Shown piece after piece: positions 24,173-32,241 of a stretch of 64,000 nt of DNA. Under the pieces are notes generated by a model. It worked only from the letters and a program-made list of their open reading frames with translations. It searched no databases and was not told the origin of the DNA. The first letter of the stretch is position 1, and each line of letters opens with the position of its first letter. This DNA comes from Streptomyces sp. CB02414 (GTDB lineage Bacteria > Actinomycetota > Actinomycetes > Streptomycetales > Streptomycetaceae): positions 1,230,765 to 1,294,764 of the forward strand of contig NZ_LIPF01000001.1 in NCBI RefSeq assembly GCF_001905385.1, in the 5' to 3' direction. Made by a program: the position numbers and the translations under genes.

Positions 24173-24750
24173 CACGCCGTCACCCCCCGCTCCTCCAGAG
24201 CCAGCTTCATCGAACGCAGGGCGTAGAACACCCGGGAGCGAACGGTGCCGCTGGGTATGCCCAGTGTCTGCGCCGCCTCATTGACGGTACGCCCCTTGAA
24301 GTACGTCTCGACGAGGACCTCCCGGTGAGCCGGGGTCAGGTCGTCGAGCGCGTCCGACAGCGTCATCAGCCACAGCGCCTTGTCGATCTCGTCCTCCGCG
24401 GGGATGACCTCCAGCGGCGACGGATCGACCTCCTGCGGCCGGGCCTGCCGGCTGCGGTGGCCGTCGATGACGATGCGCCGGGCGACCGTCACCAGCCAGG
24501 GGCGTACCGATCCGGTCGCACGGTTGAGCTGACCGGCGTTCTTCCAGGCACGGATGAGCGTCTCCTGGACGACGTCCTCGGCGCGCTGCCGGTCCCCCGC
24601 GACCAGCCGCAGCACGTACGCCAGCAAGGGGCCCGCGTGCTCCCGGTACAGGGCGCGCATCAGCTCCTCGTCGGGTTCCGAGGACGACTGGGACATGCGA
24701 TGTCGGGCCCTCGCACCACGTTCACCGGCCACGACGGAATCCTTGCGCAC
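24172..24750 (-). CDS. ECF-type RNA polymerase sigma factor (SigK/SigL-like)
   Basis: 192 residues from GTG 24750, chosen because GGAGGTG lies 4-10 nt upstream. An internal ATG at 24696 (MSQSSSEPD) would give 174 residues. Region 2 reads LYREHAGPLLAYVLRLVAGD, then RAEDVVQETLIRAWKN and VRPWLVTVARRIVIDGHRSR. Region 4 is LTPAHREVLVETYFKGRTVN and then EAAQTLGIPSGTVRSRVFYA. It pairs with the downstream anti-sigma factor in one operon. Autoregulation is likely by analogy, but I cannot identify the promoter motif. Confidence 0.9.
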   Translation of the reverse strand: MRKDSVVAGERGARARHRMSQSSSEPDEELMRALYREHAGPLLAYVLRLVAGDRQRAEDVVQETLIRAWKNAGQLNRATGSVRPWLVTVARRIVIDGHRSRQARPQEVDPSPLEVIPAEDEIDKALWLMTLSDALDDLTPAHREVLVETYFKGRTVNEAAQTLGIPSGTVRSRVFYALRSMKLALEERGVTA

Positions 24751-24881
24751 GCCCACCTCCGATGTCCGGGGGTTCCCCCAGTCGGTCGCTCGCCCATCCG
24801 GTACGGACGCGGGGTGCGGGGTGTTCAAAGCGGGCCGACAGTTTTCTCGGGAGGGGTGTACCGAACGGGACGCAGCCGTAC

Positions 24882-25472
24882 TTACCGGGCGAGGGCGGCG
24901 CGCCTGCGGTGCCGGGCGACGCGTTCCCGGTTGCCGCAGACCTCGCTGGAGCACCAGCGCCGGCGGCGGCCGCGGGAGGTGTCGACGTACACGATGGGGC
25001 AGTTGTCGCCCGCGCACTGCCTGAGGCTCGCCCGCGCGACGGGGTCGGTGAGCAGTTCCACGGCGTCCCGGGCGAGGGCGCCGAGCAGCGCCGCGCACTC
25101 CGGCGGCCCGGTCAGCACCCGTACCAGCGCCCCGTCCTCACCGTGCACCGCGCGCGGGGCGGGGGGCGCGGCGGCGGCGAGGGCGTTGACGCGCGCCAGC
25201 GCGTGGTCGTACGGGGGTACGCCGGGGCCCGGCCGGGCGCGGACCAACCTGGCGGTCTGGCAGCGCAGTTCGCGGAAACCGGTGAGCCAGGAGGCGTCGG
25301 CGTGGGTCAGCGGCGTGCCGGGCGGGACGAGTCCGGACCCGGTGATCCAGGCGGCGAGCGCCGCGATGGAGACGAGGCGTTCGGCGGGATGGGTGGTGGA
25401 TACGAGGTCCAGGCAGATCCGCCCGGTGTCGAACCGCAGCTCGTACGGGCCGGTGGCCGTACCCAGTGCCAT
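24882..25472 (-). CDS. CGNR zinc-finger (ABATE-domain) putative transcriptional regulator
   Basis: 196 residues from ATG 25472. The C-terminal zinc finger reads CAGDNCPIVYVDTSRGRRRR, then WCSSEVCGNRERVARHRRR, with the four Cys and the CGNR signature. The N-terminal part (LRFDTGRICLDLVST) is the ABATE domain, thought to bind a small ligand. These one-component proteins are presumed transcription factors. Target genes are unknown. It is transcribed divergently from the lipoprotein gene at 25733, which could be its target. Confidence 0.88.
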   Translation of the reverse strand: MALGTATGPYELRFDTGRICLDLVSTTHPAERLVSIAALAAWITGSGLVPPGTPLTHADASWLTGFRELRCQTARLVRARPGPGVPPYDHALARVNALAAAAPPAPRAVHGEDGALVRVLTGPPECAALLGALARDAVELLTDPVARASLRQCAGDNCPIVYVDTSRGRRRRWCSSEVCGNRERVARHRRRAALAR

Positions 25473-25732
25473 GTTCCTGTCACCGCCTTGGTTGCCCGGT
25501 GGGGCGGGCCGGAGAGGGGAGCAGGGAAACCTCTCCCTCTACAGTGCCTGCCCGTTCCCGTGCCCGGAACCCCTTCGGCCGCCCCGGTGGGAGCACCGCC
25601 CGCACCCGGACTCGGCCCCCGGGTCCGTGACTTGTACGGTGAGGCCGGCGCCCGGGGCGGCCCTGGCCGGGCCGCCTCTCGAAGGCCTCGGCGCTCCCCC
25701 ACGCTCACCGTTCCCGAGGAGGAACCCCCCAC

Positions 25733-26764
25733 ATGTCCCGCCTCACCGGCCGGTCTACACGCCTGCGCCGTCTGACCACGTTCGCCCTCGGCCTGACCGG
25801 CGCTCTCGTCCTCACCGCCTGCGGCGGCGCCGTGGACAAGGACACCGACGACGCACCCGCCGGGAAGACGGACGCCGCCCGGCAGGGCCTCCTCACGGAG
25901 CAGGCGGCCGGGGAAGTCGTCGACGAGTACGAGCGGGTGAACAACCGCGCGAACGCGAAGCGCGACGAGAAGCTCCTGGGCACGGTGGAGACCGGACAGG
26001 TCCACGAGCAGTCCAAGGCCGACTACAAGCAGTGGGAGACCTGGTCGGAGGAGGACCGGAAGAGCTACGCGTCGGCCTTCCGCTACACGGACCGCGAGTA
26101 CCTGATCCCGGCCGCCGACAGCGGGGTGACCTGGTTCGCCGTCAAGGCCCGGTCCAGCGCCGACCAGGACCAGGAAGAAGTGCTGCTGGTCTTCGACAGG
26201 GCCGGCGGCTCGTACAAGATGACCATGACGGTCTACGCCGACGAGGGTCCCCTCCCCGAGATCGCCGTCGACGAGCAGGGTCTCGTCACACCCGCCGACC
26301 CGTCGGCGAAGGTCGGCACACTCGCCCCCGCCCAGCTCGGCGAGCACTACGAGGACTTCTTCGAGACGGGCGGCAAGGAGAAGGCCACGAAGACCTTCGC
26401 GGCGACCGGGACGTCGAAGGACGCGGTCGAGGTCCACGAGGAGGGCCCCGACGACGACGTGGAGCGGTACGCGACCGAGAAGTACTTCGCCGCGGACCCG
26501 GCACACCCGAAGGTGTACGCGCTCCGGCTCGCCGACGGGAAGACGCTGGCCCTCTTCCCGACGGCCCACACCAGTGAACTGATGCTCAAGCCGCGGTACA
26601 TGAGCGGCTTCGACATCACGCCCACCGAGGAGCAGTCCCTCTACGACGCCGCGAAGCGGGACGTGGTCACCGATGAGTTCCAGGGCCAGGCACTCGGCGT
26701 GCTGGACCCGAAGGGCAAGCCCCGCGTGATCGCCGCCGAGTACCGCCTGGTCGACTCCCGCTGA
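25733..26764 (+). CDS. Secreted lipoprotein of unknown function
   Basis: 343 residues from ATG 25733, preceded by GAGGAGG. It has a typical lipoprotein signal: basic start with RLRRL, hydrophobic core and lipobox LTAC (Cys at about 33). The remainder has no motif I recognise. It contains DEYERVNNRANAKRD and an FRYTDREYLIPA segment. Homologues are annotated only as lipoproteins in actinobacteria, from memory. It is convergent with nnaR, with a shared terminator. Confidence 0.8.
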   Translation: MSRLTGRSTRLRRLTTFALGLTGALVLTACGGAVDKDTDDAPAGKTDAARQGLLTEQAAGEVVDEYERVNNRANAKRDEKLLGTVETGQVHEQSKADYKQWETWSEEDRKSYASAFRYTDREYLIPAADSGVTWFAVKARSSADQDQEEVLLVFDRAGGSYKMTMTVYADEGPLPEIAVDEQGLVTPADPSAKVGTLAPAQLGEHYEDFFETGGKEKATKTFAATGTSKDAVEVHEEGPDDDVERYATEKYFAADPAHPKVYALRLADGKTLALFPTAHTSELMLKPRYMSGFDITPTEEQSLYDAAKRDVVTDEFQGQALGVLDPKGKPRVIAAEYRLVDSR

Positions 26765-26772
26765 CCGGCGTG

Positions 26773-26796
26773 CGCCCGGGACATCTCCCCCGGGCG
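26773..26796. terminator. Bidirectional terminator between the lipoprotein gene and nnaR
   Basis: CGCCCGGG (26773-26780) pairs with CCCGGGCG (26789-26796) across an 8-nt loop. It sits 8 nt after the lipoprotein stop and 17 nt from the nnaR stop. Confidence 0.65.
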
Positions 26797-26813
26797 GTGA
26801 CGTGCGCGCCGGC

Positions 26814-27965
26814 TCACCCGTCCGCGTACTTGGCGTCGGTCGCCGGGTCCAGGGCGAGGCGGTAGCCGCGCTTCACCACGGTCTGGATCAGCTTGGGGGC
26901 GCCGAGGGACGTGCGCAGGCGGGCCATCGCCGTCTCGACGGCGTGTTCGTCGCGGCCGGTGCCCGGCAGGGCGCGCAGGAGTTCCGCGCGGGGGACGACC
27001 CAGCCGGGCCGGCGGGACAGGGCCCGCAGGAGGGACATCCCGGCGGGCGGCACGGTCCTCAACTCGTCGTCGACGAGCACCGCGTGGCCCCGGATCTCCA
27101 GCCGGTGCCCGGCGACCGGCAGCGCGCGGGCGCGGGCCGGCAGTTCCTGGCAGAGGAGTTGGACGAGGGGGCCGAGGCGGAAGCGTTCGGGCTGGGCCGT
27201 GTCGACGCCGTGCGCTTGGAGGGGCACGGCCGTCACCGGGCCGACGCAGGCCGGCAGCACGTCGTGGGCGAGCGCGGCGAGCAGGGCGGGCAGCAGCCCC
27301 CGCTCCTCGGCGCGGGTCAGGAACGACGCGGCGGCCGGCGCGCTGGTGAAGGTCACGGCGTCCACGCCCCGGGAGAGGGCGGCGTCCAGCAGCCGGTCCA
27401 CGGGGCCGAGGTCCTCCGGGGGCAGCCACCGGTAGACGGGCACGCCCACCACCTCGGCGCCGCCCGCCCGCAGCGCCTCCACGAACCCGGGCAGCGGCTC
27501 GCCGTGCAGCTGTACGGCGATCCGGCGGCCGTCGACGCCCTGCTCCAGGAGCCGGTCCAGCACTTCGGCCATGGACTCGGAGGCCGGTGACCACTCCTCC
27601 GTCAGGCCCGCCGCCCGGACCGCGCCCTTGACCTTGGGACCGCGCGCGAGCAGCTCCACCGCGCTCAGCCGCTCCAGCAGCGCGTCACCGAGCCCCCACC
27701 CGTCGGCGGCCTCCACCCAGCCCCGGAAGCCGATGGCGGTGGTGGCCACGACGACGTCCGGGGACCGGTCGACGATCTGCTTGGTCGCGGCCAGCAGTTC
27801 GCTGTCGTCGGCCAGCGGCACGATCCGGAGCGCCGGTGCGTGCAGGACGGCGGCGCCGCGCCGCTGGAGCAGCGCGCCCAGTTCGTCGGCCCGGCGGGCG
27901 GCGGTCACGCCCACGGTGAAGCCGGCGAGGGGGCCGTGCTCGGGTCGCTGCTGTTCGTCGTCCAT
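26814..27965 (-). CDS. nnaR: NnaR-type regulator: uroporphyrinogen-III synthase-like domain fused to a winged-helix DNA-binding domain
   Basis: 383 residues from ATG 27965; a GTG at 27968 is adjacent. Residues about 15-265 are HemD-like (GFTVGVTAARRADELGALLQ, and VDAVTFTSAPAAASFL, as in the HemD C-terminal lobe). Residues about 280-375 form an OmpR/PhoB-type winged helix (LRALSRRPGWVVPRAELLRA, VKRGYRLALDP). This fusion next to narK corresponds to NnaR of S. coelicolor, described as a co-activator with GlnR of nitrate/nitrite assimilation genes. The HemD part may sense a tetrapyrrole, linking siroheme supply to nitrite reductase. A pure biosynthetic enzyme is the alternative, but the winged helix argues against it. 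Confidence 0.85.
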   Translation of the reverse strand: MDDEQQRPEHGPLAGFTVGVTAARRADELGALLQRRGAAVLHAPALRIVPLADDSELLAATKQIVDRSPDVVVATTAIGFRGWVEAADGWGLGDALLERLSAVELLARGPKVKGAVRAAGLTEEWSPASESMAEVLDRLLEQGVDGRRIAVQLHGEPLPGFVEALRAGGAEVVGVPVYRWLPPEDLGPVDRLLDAALSRGVDAVTFTSAPAAASFLTRAEERGLLPALLAALAHDVLPACVGPVTAVPLQAHGVDTAQPERFRLGPLVQLLCQELPARARALPVAGHRLEIRGHAVLVDDELRTVPPAGMSLLRALSRRPGWVVPRAELLRALPGTGRDEHAVETAMARLRTSLGAPKLIQTVVKRGYRLALDPATDAKYADG

Positions 27966-28010
27966 CACTCTCGTCCCGATCGTCCCGGTCGTCGTACTGC
28001 CTGCACGGCG

Positions 28011-28044
28011 ACCGAGCCTGTCAACGGTGCGTGACGGGCTCGGT
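28011..28044 (-). terminator. Hairpin terminator of narK
   Basis: ACCGAGCC (28011-28018) pairs with GGCTCGGT (28037-28044), about 26 nt past the narK stop on the minus strand. Confidence 0.6.
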
Positions 28045-28052
28045 TCCGCCGC

Positions 28053-28068
28053 ATGTCACCAGTGTTAC
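28053..28068 (-). promoter_or_regulatory. Possible GlnR box upstream of nnaR
   Basis: Read on the minus strand: GTAAC-N6-GACAT. The GlnR consensus is gTnAC-N6-GaAAC. The first half-site and the spacing match; the second half matches at 3 of 5 bases. It is about 90-105 nt upstream of the nnaR start. Confidence 0.35.
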
Positions 28069-28069
28069 G

Positions 28070-29431
28070 TCATACCTCGGCGTAGCTGAGCCGGCTCTTC
28101 GTCCCGGCCGTGTCCGCCGGGCCCTCCGGTGTCCGTGCGGCGGGGCGGCGGAGGTACACCGCCCATGTGACGGCGAAGCAGACGGCGTAACAGGCGAGGA
28201 AGGCGACGAAGGCGCCGGTGCCCGAGCCGACCGAGAGGAAGGACTGCCGGAAGGCGAGGTTGATGGCGACTCCGCCGAGCGCGCCGACCGCGCCGATCAG
28301 CCCCATGGAGGCGCCGGACAGCCGCCGCCCGTACGCCACGGCCTCCTCGCCCGTCAGCCCCTTGGCGAGCGCCTGGTTCTGGAAGATCCCCGGGATCATC
28401 TTGAACGTCGACCCGTTGCCGAGCCCGCTGAGCGCGAACAGCACCACGAACACGGGGACGAACAGCGCGAGCGACTTCGCCATGCCGGCCACGACGAGTA
28501 CGGCGGTGGCGGCGGCCATGGCGACGAAGTTCCACAGCGTGATCCGCGCACCGCCGTACCGGTCGGCGAGCCTGCCGCCCAGCGGGCGGATCAGGGAACC
28601 GAGCAGCGGGCCGATGAAGGTGAGGTAGGCGGCCTGGAGCGGGGTCCGCCCGAACTGGGTCGTCAGCACCTGCCCGAAGGCGAAGCTGTAGCCGATGAAC
28701 GAACCGAACGTGCCGATGTACAGCAGCGCCATGATCCAGGTGTGCGCCTGCCTGGCGGCGTCCTTGGCGGCCCCGGTGTCGTTCTTCACGGAGGCGAGGT
28801 TGTCCATGAAGCAGGCGGCGAGGACGGCGGCCACCAGGATCAGCGGGATGTAGACCCCGAGCAGCACCCGCGGCCCGCCGCCCGCCCCGATGATCGCGAG
28901 GGCGGCCAGCTGGATGACCGGCACGCCGATGTTGCCGCCGCCCGCGTTGAGGCCGAGCGCCCAGCCCTTCTTCCTGAGCGGGAAGAAGGCGTTGATGTTG
29001 GTCATGGAGGAGGCGAAGTTGCCCCCGCCGATACCGGCCGCCATCCCGACCAGGAGGAAGGTGGAGAAGGAGGTCCCCGGTTCCATGACCACGAAGGCCG
29101 CCACGGTCGGCACGAGCAGCAGCCCGGCGGAGACGATCGTCCAGTTCCGCCCGCCGAAGACCGCGACCGCGAAGGTGTACGGCACCCGCACGACCGCGCC
29201 CACCAGGGTCACCACGGACGTCAGCAGGAACTTGTCGGCCGGCGTCAGCCCGTACTCCGGGCCCATGAAGAGCACCAGCACCGACCACAGGGTCCAGACC
29301 GAGAACCCGATGTGCTCGGAGAGGACGGAGAAGAACAGGTTCCGCCGGGCGACCCGCTCCCCCGTCTCCTTCCAGAAGGTCTCGTCCTCCGGATCCCAGT
29401 GCTGGATCCAGCGGCCGCCAGGGACTGTCAT
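28070..29431 (-). CDS. narK: Nitrate/nitrite MFS transporter (NarK/NasA family)
   Basis: 453 residues from ATG 29431 with GGAGG 5 nt upstream. About 12 transmembrane segments. The nitrate signature is present: GNFASSMTNINAFFP with GLNAGGGNIGVPVIQ in the first half, and GSTFKMIPGIFQNQA in the second. Arg residues expected in the substrate path are compatible (VRVPYTF, LIRPLGGRLADRYGG). It exports nitrite or imports nitrate. The nnaR gene follows in the same direction, which supports nitrate assimilation. This is the last core gene before the biosynthetic cluster. Confidence 0.92.
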   Translation of the reverse strand: MTVPGGRWIQHWDPEDETFWKETGERVARRNLFFSVLSEHIGFSVWTLWSVLVLFMGPEYGLTPADKFLLTSVVTLVGAVVRVPYTFAVAVFGGRNWTIVSAGLLLVPTVAAFVVMEPGTSFSTFLLVGMAAGIGGGNFASSMTNINAFFPLRKKGWALGLNAGGGNIGVPVIQLAALAIIGAGGGPRVLLGVYIPLILVAAVLAACFMDNLASVKNDTGAAKDAARQAHTWIMALLYIGTFGSFIGYSFAFGQVLTTQFGRTPLQAAYLTFIGPLLGSLIRPLGGRLADRYGGARITLWNFVAMAAATAVLVVAGMAKSLALFVPVFVVLFALSGLGNGSTFKMIPGIFQNQALAKGLTGEEAVAYGRRLSGASMGLIGAVGALGGVAINLAFRQSFLSVGSGTGAFVAFLACYAVCFAVTWAVYLRRPAARTPEGPADTAGTKSRLSYAEV

Positions 29432-29597
29432 GACGCCTCCACGGTGCTCCACGGCTCGATCGCGCCGAAGGTAGGAAGACCGCGTTTCGGGCCGGTGGGG
29501 CTGCCGATGACCGGAAGGGAACGTTGCTCTCACCCGGCGCCGGGCCGGGATGAGAGGTCGCCGTCAGCCGCGGGCCGGTGCCGGATGCAGGGTGCCG

Positions 29598-29616
29598 TAT
29601 AGGCCAGATATAGCCC
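29598..29616 (+). promoter_or_regulatory. Direct repeat TATAG(G/C)CC with 11-bp period (possible SARP site/promoter)
   Basis: TATAGGCC at 29598 and TATAGCCC at 29609 are spaced by one helical turn, the arrangement SARP activators recognise. The pair lies 41-59 nt upstream of the first cluster gene, and a SARP gene closes the visible cluster. Confidence 0.4.
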
Positions 29617-29633
29617 GCGAACACACGCTCGAT

Positions 29634-29649
29634 CCATCCGAACGGATGG
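29634..29649. promoter_or_regulatory. Palindrome CCATCCG-AA-CGGATGG overlapping the RBS of the first cluster gene
   Basis: Perfect 7-bp arms. The core CCGAACGGAT recurs in the promoter region of the SARP gene (62931-62951). It overlaps the GGGGGA ribosome-binding site, so it could work as an operator or as an RNA hairpin. Confidence 0.5.
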
Positions 29650-29656
29650 GGGAAAG

Positions 29657-30424
29657 ATGCCGGAGCTTGGGGAACAGATGCCGGAGCAGTCCGGGCAGAT
29701 CGCGCTGGTGACCGGAGGATCGCGGGGGATCGGGCGGGCGGTGGCCACCCGGCTCGCGAACGACGGTTTCGACGTCGCGATCTGCTACCGGTCCGACGAG
29801 AGCGCGGCCGAGCAGGTCGCCAAGGAGATCCGCGCCGCGGGCCGCCGGGTGCTGACCCGCCGCGTGGACGTCGCCGACCGGGCCGGGGTGCGGGCCTTCG
29901 TCGCCGACGTCGAGTCGGGCCTCGGCCCGGTGACGGCCGTCGTGACGTCCGCCGGCATCACCCGCGACCGTCCGCTGGCGCTGATGCAGGACGACGAGTG
30001 GGACTCCGTGCTGCGCACCAACCTCGACGGGACCTACAACCTGCTGCGCTCCGTGGTCAGGTCGATGATCCGCCGCCGCGAGGGGACCGTGGTCACGCTG
30101 TCCTCGGTGGCCGGCGTGGTCGGCAACGCCGGGCAGACCAACTACTCGGCGTCGAAGGCCGGCATCATCGGCCTCACCCAGGCGCTGGCCAAGGAGTTCG
30201 GCCGGTACGGCGTCCGGGCCAACGCGGTCGCCCCGGGATTCATCGACACCGAGATGGTCGCCGGGGTCCCCGAGTCGGTCGCCAAGGACGCCATCGGCCG
30301 CATCCCGCTGGCCCGCTTCGGCACCCCCGAGGAGGTCGCCTCCCTCGTCTCCTACCTGGTCTCGCCGCAGGCCGCGTACATCACCGGCCAGGTGGTGCGG
30401 ATCGACGGCGGCATGGCGCTGTGA
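29657..30424 (+). CDS. 3-oxoacyl-ACP reductase (FabG-like SDR)
   Basis: 255 residues from ATG 29657 with GGGGGAAAG before it. Classical short-chain dehydrogenase: cofactor loop TGGSRGIGRAV (about 19-29), TSAGITRD, catalytic Ser in VVTLSSVAGVV, Tyr-x3-Lys in NYSASKAG, and the closing YITGQVVRIDGGMAL typical of FabG. NADPH-dependent reduction of a beta-ketoacyl thioester to the 3-hydroxyacyl form is predicted. First gene of the cluster, translationally coupled (GTGA) to the thioesterase. With the KASIII and ACP genes downstream it can make a 3-hydroxyacyl-ACP; no dehydratase or enoyl reductase is present. Reduction of another cluster intermediate is the alternative. Confidence 0.88.
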   Translation: MPELGEQMPEQSGQIALVTGGSRGIGRAVATRLANDGFDVAICYRSDESAAEQVAKEIRAAGRRVLTRRVDVADRAGVRAFVADVESGLGPVTAVVTSAGITRDRPLALMQDDEWDSVLRTNLDGTYNLLRSVVRSMIRRREGTVVTLSSVAGVVGNAGQTNYSASKAGIIGLTQALAKEFGRYGVRANAVAPGFIDTEMVAGVPESVAKDAIGRIPLARFGTPEEVASLVSYLVSPQAAYITGQVVRIDGGMAL

Positions 30425-31188
30425 GCGGGCCGGAGATCTGGTTCCGCCACTACCGGGGGGCCCTCGCGCCGCGCGTGCGCCTGGTGTGCTTCCCGCACGC
30501 CGGGGGCAACGCCCGGCTCTTCCACGGCTGGGCGTCCCGGCTGCCCGCCGACGTCGAACTCCTCGCGGTGCGCTACCCGGGCCGCCAGGAGCGGATGGAC
30601 GAGCCCTGCGTCGAGACGATGGACGAACTGGCCGGCCGGATCTCCGAGGCGCTCGCCCCGCTGCACGACCTGCCGCTGGTCCTCTTCGGCCACAGCATGG
30701 GCGCGGCGGTGGCCTACGAGGTCGCTCTGCGCCTGGAGGACCCGGCGGCCGACGGCGCCGGACCCGCCCTGCTGCTGCTCTCCGGCCGGTCCGCGCCGCA
30801 CGTCACCAGGCCCACCGCGCTGCACCGGGCGGCGGACGACGTACTGGTGGCCGGGGTGACCCGGCTGGGCACCCTCGGCGGTGACGCCTACGCCGTACCC
30901 GAGCTGCGGGAGCTGCTGCTGCCGGTGCTGCGGGCGGACTACCGGCTCATCGAGACGTACGACAGGAAGCGGCCGCCCGTGCTGCGGGCCCCGATGGTGG
31001 CGTACCTCGGCGACCGCGACCCGGGGGTCACCCGGCCGGGCGTGGAGGCCTGGTCGGAGCTGACCGGCGGCGGCTTCACCGTGCGTTCCTTCCCCGGCGA
31101 CCACTTCTACCTCGCGCCCCGGGAGGCGGAGCTGACCGCGGACATCGCGGAGCGGCTGGCCCGTCTCCCGGTGGCCCGGCCGGCCTGA
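30421..31188 (+). CDS. Type II (editing) thioesterase
   Basis: 255 residues from GTG 30421. Alpha/beta-hydrolase of the GrsT/TEII group: FPHAGGNARLFHGWASRLP near the start, nucleophile in LFGHSMGAAVAYEVA (Ser at about 93), catalytic Asp region YLGDRDPGV and His in FPGDHFYLAP. It removes wrong or stalled acyl groups from NRPS carrier domains in trans. Overlaps the fabG stop by GTGA, so both are made together. Confidence 0.92.
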   Translation: MSGPEIWFRHYRGALAPRVRLVCFPHAGGNARLFHGWASRLPADVELLAVRYPGRQERMDEPCVETMDELAGRISEALAPLHDLPLVLFGHSMGAAVAYEVALRLEDPAADGAGPALLLLSGRSAPHVTRPTALHRAADDVLVAGVTRLGTLGGDAYAVPELRELLLPVLRADYRLIETYDRKRPPVLRAPMVAYLGDRDPGVTRPGVEAWSELTGGGFTVRSFPGDHFYLAPREAELTADIAERLARLPVARPA

Positions 31189-31240
31189 GCCGGCGCCCCC
31201 GTACACACCGCACGGACACGACAGTGAGAGGAGAGGTGAC

Positions 31241-32176
31241 ATGGCGAGTACCGCGGCCTGGGCACCGACGGAGATCGAAGCGGCCGAGGGCGGCGGCACC
31301 GAGGAGCTGCTGCGGCGGGTGGACGCCCTGGAAGGGGGGCTGACCGGTGCGCTGACGCGGGAGAAGGCGCTGGTGTTCCGCGGCTTCGGCATCACGCCCG
31401 ACACCTTGGACCCGGTGCTGGACCGGCTGCTGCCGAACCGGCTGGCCTACGTGCACGGCAACTCCCCGCGCACCAAGGTCGGGGGCAACGTGTACACCTC
31501 GACGGAGTACCCGCAGGAGTACACCATCTCGATGCACAACGAGATGAGCTACGCCCACGCCTGGCCCGCCCGGCTGGCGTTCTTCTGCCAGATCACCCCC
31601 GGTTCGGGCGGTGCCACCCCCGTGCTCGACGCGGCACTGTGGCTCCGGTCGCTGGACCCGGAGGTCCAAGACGCCTTCGCGGGCGGGGTGCGCTACGTCC
31701 AGAACCTGCACGACGGCTACGGCCTCGGCAAGAGCTGGCAGGACACCTTCGAGACGTCCGACCGGGCCGAGGTGGAGGCGTTCCTGAAGGGCGCGGGCGC
31801 CGACTGGACCTGGCGGCGCGACGGCAGCCTGCGCGTCGAGTCGCTGCGCCCCGCCACCACCGTCCACCCGGTGACCGGCACGGAGGTGTGGTTCAACCAG
31901 GCCGACCAGTGGCACCCGGCCGGCCTCGGGGACGACACCGCGAAGGAACTCGCGCAGATCCTCTCCGAGGACGAGCTGCCGCAGTCGGTGACGTTCGCCG
32001 ACGGCAGCCCCATCCCCGCCGAGTACGTGGCGCAGATCCGCGACCGGGGCCTGGACCACGCGGTCGACGTCGACTGGCGCGCCGGCGACCTGCTGCTCAT
32101 CGACAACCTGCTGCTGGCGCACGGCCGGCGCCCCTACACGGGCGACCGCCGGGTGCTGGTCGCGATGTCCGACTGA
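31241..32176 (+). CDS. SyrP-like Fe(II)/2-oxoglutarate oxygenase 1 (predicted amino acid beta-hydroxylase)
   Basis: 311 residues from ATG 31241 with GAGGAGAGG upstream. TauD/clavaminate-synthase-like fold. Iron ligands are seen as H-x-E in ISMHNEMSY (~100-108) and the distal His in LLLAHGRRPYTGDRR (~286-300), whose Arg should bind 2-oxoglutarate. The SPRTKVGGNVYTSTEYP stretch is typical of the SyrP group, which hydroxylates Asp on a carrier domain during NRPS synthesis. A second paralogue follows directly. With three Asn/Asp-like adenylation domains in the cluster, beta-hydroxylation of a carrier-bound Asn or Asp is the best guess. Confidence 0.85.
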   Translation: MASTAAWAPTEIEAAEGGGTEELLRRVDALEGGLTGALTREKALVFRGFGITPDTLDPVLDRLLPNRLAYVHGNSPRTKVGGNVYTSTEYPQEYTISMHNEMSYAHAWPARLAFFCQITPGSGGATPVLDAALWLRSLDPEVQDAFAGGVRYVQNLHDGYGLGKSWQDTFETSDRAEVEAFLKGAGADWTWRRDGSLRVESLRPATTVHPVTGTEVWFNQADQWHPAGLGDDTAKELAQILSEDELPQSVTFADGSPIPAEYVAQIRDRGLDHAVDVDWRAGDLLLIDNLLLAHGRRPYTGDRRVLVAMSD

Positions 32177-32241
32177 CCGCCCACGGTCCCCGAACCCGGG
32201 CCTCCCGGTCCCGGACTCCGCGACGACCAAGCGAGCTGACC

